Positions 58,135 through 64,000 of a DNA stretch of 64,000 bases are shown piece by piece (position 1 is the first letter of the stretch; every line of letters begins with the position of its first letter). A program made the position numbers and the translations under genes. Source of the DNA: Serratia grimesii NBRC 13537 (GTDB lineage: Bacteria; Pseudomonadota; Gammaproteobacteria; Enterobacterales; Enterobacteriaceae); assembly GCF_001590905.1 (NCBI RefSeq), contig NZ_BCTT01000005.1, forward strand, positions 186,001 to 250,000, in the 5' to 3' direction. The notes beneath the pieces were generated by a model. It was not told the origin of the DNA. It searched no databases and saw only the letters and a program-made list of their open reading frames with translations.

Positions 58135-58323
58135 TCAACAGCGGCACTCTTCTTCTTTTTCAGCACATTCTTCACAAACTCTACAAGAGCAGAAGTCTTC
58201 AAGCTTGTTGCACTGGTTACATTTTTTGCAGGTACAGTCAGACTCTTTCTCGTCACAGTCCTCACAAATCCCACAGATACATGCACTCATCATGTGTCCG
58301 CACTTTTCACAAATTTTATCCAT
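58135..58323 (-). CDS. Cysteine-rich miniprotein with four exact 15-residue CxxC-x6-CxC repeats
   Basis: 62 residues with 16 cysteines at 5, 8, 15, 17, 20, 23, 30, 32, 35, 38, 45, 47, 50, 53, 60 and 62. The unit C-x2-C-x6-C-x-C-x2 repeats four times with no indel, and the stop codon falls immediately after the last cysteine. Each unit offers four thiolates, enough for one tetrahedral Zn or Cu(I) site or an Fe-S centre. Acidic residues (DEKE, EKEEE) fill the longer loops. The ATG at 58323 is preceded by GATGAGA; an upstream ATG at 58350 adds nine residues. No signal peptide or membrane segment. It is between the IS66 relic and the YfjT operon. Function unknown; metal storage or a metal-dependent scaffold is inference. 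Confidence 0.65.
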   Translation of the reverse strand: MDKICEKCGHMMSACICGICEDCDEKESDCTCKKCNQCNKLEDFCSCRVCEECAEKEEECRC

Positions 58324-58350
58324 AATTTTTCTCATCCGCTGAATAAACAA

Positions 58351-58611
58351 ACAATCTCAACATAATACGCGAATATTTTATCATTCCTTTTGCTTTAAAA
58401 AAGTGACGGATCAGAAACTTACATTAGTTTCAGTAGGTGGAGATGAGTTATAGCTGTTTTTCTTGGTGTCGGCCCAATTTGAAAGCGCTATTGGATTTCT
58501 GTAAGAGGACGCTCCAGGATGCCCCAAATTAGTCCATCGTAGATAAGTGCCGAACTTTAACATGAGTGAAAGTGAACGAAGAGCGATGGAGATTCAGCGA
58601 CAAAAAAAGAA
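58351..58611. other. Gene-free gap
   Basis: About 260 bases (to the terminator) without a convincing frame. The part next to the cysteine-rich gene is AT-rich and probably contains its promoter. I see no further element. Confidence 0.4.
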
Positions 58612-58641
58612 AACCCCAGCAGCCTGGTGGCCGTCGGGGTT
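58601..58641 (-). terminator. Terminator of the yfjR-yfjT-type operon
   Basis: AACCCC..GGCC..GGGGTT arms (58612-58641) form a long imperfect hairpin. On the minus strand it is followed by TTTCTTTTTTT. It lies 25 bases after the stop of the secreted-protein gene. Confidence 0.8.
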
Positions 58642-58666
58642 GGATTGCATGTCGAAAATGAATGTA

Positions 58667-59134
58667 TCAGTCGTTAGTGCAGTTCGCTAACGTTGGCAGG
58701 ACCTTCGTGGCATTCTTCAGGTCAGCACTGAAGGTACCCGCTTTCCGGTCATTGACGTAGACCTCGAACTGCGAGGCCTTGCGAATATCCATGATAAAGC
58801 TGTACCAGGCGTTATCCCCGTTACGCCAGCCCAGGCTGGACGGAATGGCGTATTGCTGATGGTTCATCACCACCGTGATATCGGTACCGTCATCATGCGA
58901 ACTGACCGTTTTATCTCCCGCGAGGGTAAGAAAAACCGAGTGCTGGTAGATACCGTTCTGGTCCGGATTTTCCGTACAGTTGATGGTAAACATCTTCCCA
59001 CTGGCGTCCGTCACGCTGTATTCCGCATTGCCCTGGCCGTAACCCTGCTGCCAGAGTCCGGGAACCGCAGAAGCATTAAAGCTCGCGAGCAGTACGCCTG
59101 CCAGCGCAAACCGGCTGAGTGAATGTGTTTTCAT
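58667..59134 (-). CDS. Secreted protein, YfjT-like
   Basis: 155 residues with a clear signal peptide (1-23, cleavage after ASA) and a periplasmic body with two cysteines (INCTENP and LANCTND) likely to form a disulfide. Position and type correspond to YfjT of E. coli CP4-57: last gene of the WYL regulator-membrane protein-lipoprotein-secreted protein set. Function is unknown. It is 23 bases after the lipoprotein gene. Confidence 0.75.
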   Translation of the reverse strand: MKTHSLSRFALAGVLLASFNASAVPGLWQQGYGQGNAEYSVTDASGKMFTINCTENPDQNGIYQHSVFLTLAGDKTVSSHDDGTDITVVMNHQQYAIPSSLGWRNGDNAWYSFIMDIRKASQFEVYVNDRKAGTFSADLKNATKVLPTLANCTND

Positions 59135-59157
59135 TCCTGTTTCCTTTATCTTTATTT

Positions 59158-59601
59158 TTATTCCTGATTATCAGGATTTGACGGTGTCAGCAGCCGTCCC
59201 ATCAGTTTGCCGTCATGGGAGTATTCGAAGTATTTTTCCTTCGTATACGGGTCCGTGACCTCGTGGTATTCCAGTTTGATGTTGTCAGCAATACACAGCG
59301 CATTCATCAGCGGCTGCACGGTTTTTTCCTCCATATCCACCAGGTAGTAGTAACTGCCGCCCTCGCAACCTTCCGGCGACTGGCGGGTACGTAAGACCTG
59401 CAGGGTGAGACCGGTGGAGAAGCCAATCTGTGCCCATTCCTCACTGACATCATCCTGGCGGCTGACTACGTCACTGAAGCGCGGAGGCGTGAGGTCCTTA
59501 AATTTGCTGATGGCTTTCAGGTCATCACTCCTGTCATCGCAGGCGCTCAGCAACAGGGGGGTGGCAACCAGTGCCAGCAGAGGGAGTGTTTTACGTTTCA
59601 T
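59158..59601 (-). CDS. Lipoprotein, YfjS/YafY-like
   Basis: 147 residues with a lipoprotein signal (LLLSAC, lipidated C21) and D at +2 and +3, which favours inner-membrane retention. The body contains two cysteines (PEGCEGGSYYYLVDM and NALCIADN). It corresponds to the CP4 island lipoproteins YfjS/YafY, which were reported in E. coli to relieve envelope stress when overproduced. Its ATG overlaps the stop of the upstream membrane-protein gene (TAATG). Confidence 0.8.
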   Translation of the reverse strand: MKRKTLPLLALVATPLLLSACDDRSDDLKAISKFKDLTPPRFSDVVSRQDDVSEEWAQIGFSTGLTLQVLRTRQSPEGCEGGSYYYLVDMEEKTVQPLMNALCIADNIKLEYHEVTDPYTKEKYFEYSHDGKLMGRLLTPSNPDNQE

Positions 59602-59837
59602 TATTTTTTTCCTGAAATCAGACGAACTACTTTGGCAAAGACATAAATCCCCACGAAAATGCCTACCGGAACACCGATGAACGGCGTCAGCGCAACACTG
59701 GCGGCACCGGCTGCGCCACCGCCCGTCAGCAGTGCAGCAACGGTGCCAAGTGTCAGGGCCGTGAGGCTGTCGGACACCCCGGTTTTGTTGAGAATGATGA
59801 CGATGACAACAATGGCGATAATGACAATAACGGGCAT
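59601..59837 (-). CDS. Small inner membrane protein, YpjK-like
   Basis: 78 residues: a hydrophobic N-terminal helix (VIVIIAIVVIVIIL), a short polar link, and a Gly/Ala-rich double-helix region ending in a basic tail (RLISGKK). GGAGGAG just before the ATG at 59837 is one of the strongest ribosome binding sites in the region and rejects a longer upstream reading. Equivalent to the small membrane protein of the CP4-57 set by position. Coupled to the lipoprotein gene. Confidence 0.8.
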   Translation of the reverse strand: MPVIVIIAIVVIVIILNKTGVSDSLTALTLGTVAALLTGGGAAGAASVALTPFIGVPVGIFVGIYVFAKVVRLISGKK

Positions 59838-59877
59838 AGGGCTCCTCCCTGTTGCCGGGTTGATAACAAAGCCTGTG

Positions 59878-60579
59878 CTATTCCGGTGAGTTGTCAGCCG
59901 GAATAAACGCAAGCAGTGACTGCTGTATAAAGCGAAAATGGGGCAAGGCCTGAATGAACACCGGGTCTTCAGCCAGGCGGCACAGACTGTCATTACGGCG
60001 GAACGTCTCCTGCAGGGGCTGAACCAGATGGATTTCATCCAGGGTGAATACGGCGATATGTCCGCCGTGCTCACCCACCAGGTACCAGGCCTGCTGGTGG
60101 ATGAGCAACCGACAGGGAGCCAGTCGCTCACAGCGCTGTCCATCCGCAATCAGCATCACCCGCCTGTGCCCGGTAATAGCCTGAATCAACCGCCAGAAAG
60201 ACAATGAGCCAGACGGTGAAGGGAGTGGATTGGCGGGCGATATCACGCAGGGAGACTCGTCACACATCAGCAGTGCGTTCACCAGGCGGCGGTCAAGGCC
60301 AGGGAAAAGCCCGGCCAGCCCGCTCCTGTGGGCAAAGATAAGCACATCTGGCACCATCTGCATCTCACTGCCAGCAGTACGTAAGCGGCAGTAGCCGGAC
60401 TGATATTCCAGGTCCAGATACATCAACCGCTCACGAAAATCCCGCCGCAGTGTGCGCACCGACACGCCAAACTCAGCGGCCAGTTTGCGTACGCTCAGCG
60501 TTTCCCCCGCCACCAGACGGCTGATTATCAGTGACAGCCTGACAGCCAGCCGGTCATGGCGGCGTTCTGCCTGTGTCAT
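59878..60579 (-). CDS. WYL-domain transcriptional regulator, YfjR-like
   Basis: 233 residues from the ATG at 60579 (GGAGAA upstream; an in-frame ATG at 60657 is rejected). The N-terminal winged helix (about 10-60, [20 protein letters not shown]) precedes a WYL-type sensor domain with [15 protein letters not shown] near 165. It heads the operon with the membrane protein, lipoprotein and secreted protein and may autoregulate through the inverted repeat at 60658-60683. Confidence 0.88.
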   Translation of the reverse strand: MTQAERRHDRLAVRLSLIISRLVAGETLSVRKLAAEFGVSVRTLRRDFRERLMYLDLEYQSGYCRLRTAGSEMQMVPDVLIFAHRSGLAGLFPGLDRRLVNALLMCDESPCVISPANPLPSPSGSLSFWRLIQAITGHRRVMLIADGQRCERLAPCRLLIHQQAWYLVGEHGGHIAVFTLDEIHLVQPLQETFRRNDSLCRLAEDPVFIQALPHFRFIQQSLLAFIPADNSPE

Positions 60580-60657
60580 GAATGGTTCTCCGTGAAAGTT
60601 AACTGACTGAAAATGATGTGAATACTTTAAAGAGGGGTGCGGACAGGGTATGGACAC

Positions 60658-60683
60658 TGCAGAAACTATTTTTCATTTCTGCA
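60658..60683. promoter_or_regulatory. Candidate operator upstream of the WYL regulator
   Basis: TGCAGAAA (60658-60665) and TTTCTGCA (60676-60683) form a perfect inverted repeat with a ten-base spacer, 78 bases before the regulator start. Size and position fit a dimeric repressor site. Confidence 0.5.
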
Positions 60684-60797
60684 AAAGTCAGATGTGGTGG
60701 GGGTTACAGGTCATCTTCGAGGGAGTGAGATCTGTCAGTACGTTGCAATGCGGACAGGTGGTGTCCGATATTAACAACATGGCAACAAAGGTAATGA

Positions 60798-61619
60798 CTA
60801 CTGCAGTTGTGTAAGCAATGTTTCCGCCATCACCCACAGTGCCCGGTTAAGCTTCACATCCCCGTCAATGCCACGTACGGCACGAGTGTGCGTCCGCCCG
60901 CCTTTAACATTACGGCCACTGAGTCCGCCCTTAATCAGGTTTTCCTGCACGCGCTGATAGGTGGTCCACAGGTCATTGCTGTAATCTTCGTAACGGCGGG
61001 GAGTGAGAACCTGAGCTTCGGTTACCGGCTGGTGGTCCTCGCCAAAGCGATAAGTGATAGCGGCTTTTGCCAGTGCCTGACGGGCCGGAGGTGGCAGCAT
61101 CAGCGACTGCATCGCATCGCGCTTTTCCTCCACCCGGTCAAAAATCCCCAGCACCTCATACGCCCCTTCTATCACCTGACTTACCACGTCTCCTTTATGC
61201 GGAACCCGTACCTCGCCAAAGGTCTCACCGCAAATCAGCCCGTTCTGGCAAACCTGACGAAACAGCCCCGGCAGCATCTGGTACGAGCTGGTGCCATCGT
61301 GCGAATTCAGCAGAATGATTTCCGGCACCTGTTTACCGGTGATTTGCCCGGCACGACGCAGGCGCAACATGTGTTTGGTATGCTCGCGACGCTCCGGGTC
61401 ACGTACTCGGGTCTGGCAGGCAAAGAAGGGCTGAAAGCCTTCATGGCGAAGGCCGTCCAACAGGGTAATCGTCGGGATATAGGTATAACGCGCACTGCGT
61501 GATTTATGTTTTTCCTGACTGAACACGCTGGGCACAAAGCGCATGAGCTCATCATCAGTCAGTGGGCGGTCACGACGAACGAGGTTCGCCGCACCAAAGC
61601 GGGAAGCTAAACGGGACAT
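60798..61619 (-). CDS. DUF932 protein, YfjQ-like
   Basis: 273 residues of the DUF932/phage-plasmid LGT_TIGR03299 type found in CP4-type islands (YfjQ/YafZ). Recognisable blocks are FVPSVFSQEKHKSRSARYTYIPT near 28-50, LNSHDGTSSYQMLPGLFRQVCQNGL near 105-130 and the terminal RGIDGDVKLNRALW. GAGGTG precedes the ATG. Function unknown. It is 49 bases downstream of the YfjP-like gene and likely cotranscribed with it. Confidence 0.9.
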   Translation of the reverse strand: MSRLASRFGAANLVRRDRPLTDDELMRFVPSVFSQEKHKSRSARYTYIPTITLLDGLRHEGFQPFFACQTRVRDPERREHTKHMLRLRRAGQITGKQVPEIILLNSHDGTSSYQMLPGLFRQVCQNGLICGETFGEVRVPHKGDVVSQVIEGAYEVLGIFDRVEEKRDAMQSLMLPPPARQALAKAAITYRFGEDHQPVTEAQVLTPRRYEDYSNDLWTTYQRVQENLIKGGLSGRNVKGGRTHTRAVRGIDGDVKLNRALWVMAETLLTQLQ

Positions 61620-61668
61620 ATAACACCTCAGATATCTGGATTAACGACAGGAAGTAAAAGAAGGAAAC

Positions 61669-62535
61669 TCAGAAGAAAAAATCCCATACGGCGCGGGCCA
61701 CAGAGACCACCGTGTCACGTACGGCGCGTATTAGCGTGCGTACCGGGGCGGGTACAAGGGGAACATTGCAGACTATATCCAGCGCGGCACCGACCGTTTC
61801 ACCAAAATCACTGCGCGCTTTCTCCTTTACCTGTTTAGTACGAAAGGGGCGCTGCAGTTGCGCCACCACCGGACTGCTGGCCTCACGCGGCAGGCTGCGG
61901 ATCATACGCTCTGCCATAACCCTGAGTCCCCACTTCGTGCGCACCGATACCGCACAGACCGGATGAACAGGTTGGAACAGCTCGTGAAGGGCAACGATTT
62001 TACGGCTGATGCTGCGCTTCTGAGCAGTTGACACTCCGCCAATGAGGCTGTCTGTAGGTTCAATCTTGTCAGCCTGACTGATAACGAAAAGCACTCTGCT
62101 CCGGTACTGCTCACCAATGACCTGACGGTAAAACTGCTCATCGACTGCCAGTGCACGGTCATCGGCTTTAATCAGCCACAGCACCAGGTCAAGCTTCGGT
62201 AACTGCTGGTGGTAGAGTGTCGCGTACTCTGTATCGCGCTGTTCGTTTTCACCTACACCCGGTAAGTCGACCAGTAACATGCTCCGCTCACCGACCTTCA
62301 GCCGGAAGCGCAAGGGCTCACGGGTACAGGCTGTCACATCGCTGACGGGTGAAACTTCCCCCTGAAACAGGGCATTGCATAACGATGATTTACCGGCACC
62401 AGTTTTGCCCATAATGCCAATGACCGGCTCATAGTTGGTGAGCAGACGAATCTGCTGCATGAGCCGCTCTGAGGCCCATTCTGGTAATCCCTTGAGTGAG
62501 TCCTGCAGGGACTGTAGGCCTTCTTGATTTCTCAT
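61669..62535 (-). CDS. YfjP-family GTPase
   Basis: 288 residues of the Era/YeeP-like GTPase group of CP4 islands. G1 is GKTGAGKSS (43-51), G2 the T of DVTACTRE, G3 DLPGVGE and G4 SQADK near 155. The C-terminal part is amphipathic and ends in a hydrophobic stretch (VSVARAVWDFFF), so membrane association is possible. First gene of the yfjP-yfjQ unit. Role unknown. Confidence 0.9.
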   Translation of the reverse strand: MRNQEGLQSLQDSLKGLPEWASERLMQQIRLLTNYEPVIGIMGKTGAGKSSLCNALFQGEVSPVSDVTACTREPLRFRLKVGERSMLLVDLPGVGENEQRDTEYATLYHQQLPKLDLVLWLIKADDRALAVDEQFYRQVIGEQYRSRVLFVISQADKIEPTDSLIGGVSTAQKRSISRKIVALHELFQPVHPVCAVSVRTKWGLRVMAERMIRSLPREASSPVVAQLQRPFRTKQVKEKARSDFGETVGAALDIVCNVPLVPAPVRTLIRAVRDTVVSVARAVWDFFF

Positions 62536-62562
62536 GGCATCTCCTGAAATAAAGAAAACAAA

Positions 62563-62591
62563 AACGGCGAATCCGTTGTGGATTCGCCGTT
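62563..62591. terminator. Perfect hairpin upstream of the YfjP-like gene
   Basis: A 12-base-pair perfect stem, AACGGCGAATCC / GGATTCGCCGTT with a five-base loop. The A-rich left flank gives T-rich tail on the minus strand. It lies 28 bases upstream of the YfjP start, so it is either the terminator of a lost upstream gene or a leader attenuator. Confidence 0.5.
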
Positions 62592-62807
62592 ATGGTGGTG
62601 CGTTCAGGATGATGATATATGCTTGAAATTTTTTCGAATGCGTGAGCTTGTTGAAAGGTATAAAATTTGGGGTATCTACCTTTTTATCTCAATTTTTATC
62701 CAACGGGAATGATCTATGCTTTGCTTGGGATGAGGTCGTTTTGGGCAAGACGAGACATCCTGGTTGCATAAGCTATTTTAGATTTAATACCGAACGATGA
62801 GGCTGTC

Positions 62808-63182
62808 ATGACTTCTGAAAGTGCAAATAATCCTGAAAAGCTCGAAGGATCGCTTATCGATATTGTTATCGAGGGCTGGCGTTTCGCGCGTGTGTTCACT
62901 CGCTTGATCAATAAAGTTGATGCAGGTGAGAGCGCTCGCTACATCAATCAAGTCCGCTATTTCCAGAAGAAATTAGAAGAGAATCTTGAGGCGGGGGGAC
63001 TTAAGCTTGTGAATATAGAAGGACAGGTTTTTGACTCTGGAATGGCAGCATCTGCCCTTAATATTGGGGATTTTGGTCCTGATGATGTTCTGGTTGTCGA
63101 TCACATGATTGAACCCATCATTATGGGAACAAACGGGCTGCGGAAGCAAGGCACAGTTATGCTCAAGAAGGTACAGCAATGA
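62808..63182 (+). CDS. GrpE-like nucleotide exchange factor, short
   Basis: 124 residues (E. coli GrpE has 197). The C-terminal part follows the GrpE beta domain: KLVNIEGQVFDSGMAAS, then VLVVDHMIEPIIMG, GLRKQGTVMLKKV. The long N-terminal coiled-coil dimerisation helix is replaced by about 50 residues, so oligomerisation may differ. It overlaps the Hsp70-like gene by four bases (ATGA), implying a dedicated exchange factor. AT-rich promoter region upstream; different strand from the YfjP unit. Confidence 0.75.
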   Translation: MTSESANNPEKLEGSLIDIVIEGWRFARVFTRLINKVDAGESARYINQVRYFQKKLEENLEAGGLKLVNIEGQVFDSGMAASALNIGDFGPDDVLVVDHMIEPIIMGTNGLRKQGTVMLKKVQQ

Positions 63183-64000
63183 ATTATATCGGCATCGATC
63201 TCGGTACTACGAATAGCGCAATTTGTTCTTATAATGGTGAAAAAACAATAATTTATAAAAGTCCAGATCAAAATGATGTTACGCCTTCTGCGATATTTAT
63301 TGACCGCCGTGGTAATAAATATCTCGGGAAACGAGCCTATGACAGTGCAGCGAAAAACCCCGATAATGCTGCGACAAAATTCAAGCGGATCATGGGGACA
63401 AGTACGCCAGTTAAACTAAGCGCAGTGGATCTCACAATGACACCTGAAGAATGTTCAGCTGAAATTCTCAAGCTTTGTTTTGGTTATCTTCCTGAAGAGA
63501 TGCGTAATGGCGGGGTGGCTGGAACGGTGATTACTGTTCCCGCTGCGTTCAATCAGATGCAGAAAGATGCCACATTAAAAGCGGCCGAAATGGCTGGCTT
63601 AGGTAATGTAGCATTAATGCAGGAGCCTGTTGCTGCCGTAATGTGTGTCATGAAGCACCGTACCGCTGACGGGATCTTTTTAGTGTTTGACCTCGGTGGT
63701 GGCACGCTTGATATCGCTATCGCGGAAAGTATTAATTCGCGTGTTAGTTTACTTGCTCACGGCGGTGTGGCGATGTGCGGTGGTACTGACTTTGACCGCT
63801 CGATTCTGGATAGTGTAGTAAGGCCCTGGCTTGTCAGTACTTTCGATTTACCCTCGGATTTCTCGACGAACAAAAAATACAAACCGCTAATCAGAATGGG
63901 TCTTTGGGCAGCGGAGAAAGCCAAAATCGAGCTTTCGTCTAAAGAAGAGACAGTCATTATTCTGAACGAATCTGAAATTGGGGTGACTGACGAATCCGGC
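63179..64000 (+). CDS. Hsp70-family (DnaK-like) ATPase, partial
   Basis: The first 274 residues, running off the window. Phosphate-1 motif GIDLGTTNSA (5-14), connect region PAAFNQMQKDATLKAAEMAGL, QEPVAAVM, and phosphate-2 VFDLGGGTLDIAI (169-181) are intact, so it should bind ATP. It differs from housekeeping DnaK in many positions (for example MNYIGIDLGTTNSAIC and CGGTDFDRSIL) and pairs with its own GrpE-like gene. The substrate-binding domain, and any third gene, lie outside the window. Confidence 0.9.
   Translation, partial: MNYIGIDLGTTNSAICSYNGEKTIIYKSPDQNDVTPSAIFIDRRGNKYLGKRAYDSAAKNPDNAATKFKRIMGTSTPVKLSAVDLTMTPEECSAEILKLCFGYLPEEMRNGGVAGTVITVPAAFNQMQKDATLKAAEMAGLGNVALMQEPVAAVMCVMKHRTADGIFLVFDLGGGTLDIAIAESINSRVSLLAHGGVAMCGGTDFDRSILDSVVRPWLVSTFDLPSDFSTNKKYKPLIRMGLWAAEKAKIELSSKEETVIILNESEIGVTDESG

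Larger units (their letters stand above)
49352..64000. mobile_element. Genomic island next to argU, CP4-57-like, right end outside the window
   Basis: Begins at the 3' end of argU and continues past the window. It carries YfjP/Q/R, YpjK, YfjS/T, RadC, CbeA-CbtA and DUF4942 homologues, the set found in E. coli CP4-type islands, plus McrBC, HEPN/GNAT genes, an IS66 remnant and a GrpE-Hsp70 pair. Composition is mosaic, with strongly AT-rich cargo. No integrase or second attachment site was seen, so the limits and mobility are unknown. Confidence 0.85.

Noticed and set aside
59838-60149. Long upstream extension of the small membrane protein
   Set aside because: It overlaps the WYL regulator gene; the GGAGGAG-led ATG at 59837 gives the expected small membrane protein.
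49352-64000. Integrase gene or second attachment site of the island
   Set aside because: Looked for a tyrosine recombinase and a repeat of the argU 3' end inside the window; found neither. They may lie past 64,000 or be lost.

Overview
The window is a chromosomal segment of an enterobacterium of the Serratia/Yersinia type (Yersiniaceae, most likely Serratia). The gene order mscK-rsmS-priC-ybaN-apt-dnaX-ybaB-recR-htpG-adk-hemH-gsk-ybaL-fsr-ushA-ybaK-chiX-ybaP-copA-cueR-ybbJ-qmcA-cnoX-ybbO-tesA-ybbA-ybbP-purK-purE-lpxH-ppiB-cysS-ybcJ-folD-argU follows the E. coli 10-12 min region. The insertions and a palindromic intergenic repeat are of a kind I associate with Serratia/Yersinia. The species call is inference.

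Region 1 (about 1-49,350) is core genome. It holds replication and repair genes (priC, dnaX with a conserved programmed frameshift, recR), chaperones (htpG with a sigma-32-like promoter, cnoX), nucleotide metabolism (apt, adk, gsk, ushA, purEK), haem synthesis (hemH), copper export (copA/cueR with its operator), the small RNA ChiX, a RosAB-like antiporter pair (fsr/ybaL), lipid genes (cfa, tesA, lpxH) and galactose genes (galP-galE with two GalR/S-like operators and a class II CRP site). Lineage-specific insertions are a cdaR-permease-glycerate kinase locus between adk and hemH, an MddA-like methyltransferase, and an orphan tailspike-like beta-helix protein after cueR.

Region 2 (49,352-64,000, continuing past the window) is a genomic island abutting tRNA-Arg(UCU) argU. 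Its backbone matches the E. coli CP4-57 style module read right to left: YfjP GTPase, YfjQ (DUF932), YfjR (WYL regulator), YpjK, YfjS lipoprotein, YfjT, then RadC (YfjY), CbeA/YfjZ antitoxin, CbtA/YpjF toxin and a DUF4942 gene broken by an amber codon. Between YfjT and RadC the module is split by a cargo block: a two-gene HEPN + GNAT-like cassette, an McrBC restriction system, an IS66-type transposase remnant and a 62-residue protein with four exact 15-residue cysteine repeats. At the right edge a GrpE-like/Hsp70-like pair begins. No integrase is visible; if present it lies outside the window.

The best candidates for undescribed biology are the HEPN/GNAT pair (52,038-54,017), the periodic Cys16 miniprotein (58,135-58,323) and the GrpE-Hsp70 pair (62,808-64,000). 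All three lie in or beside the defence cargo.
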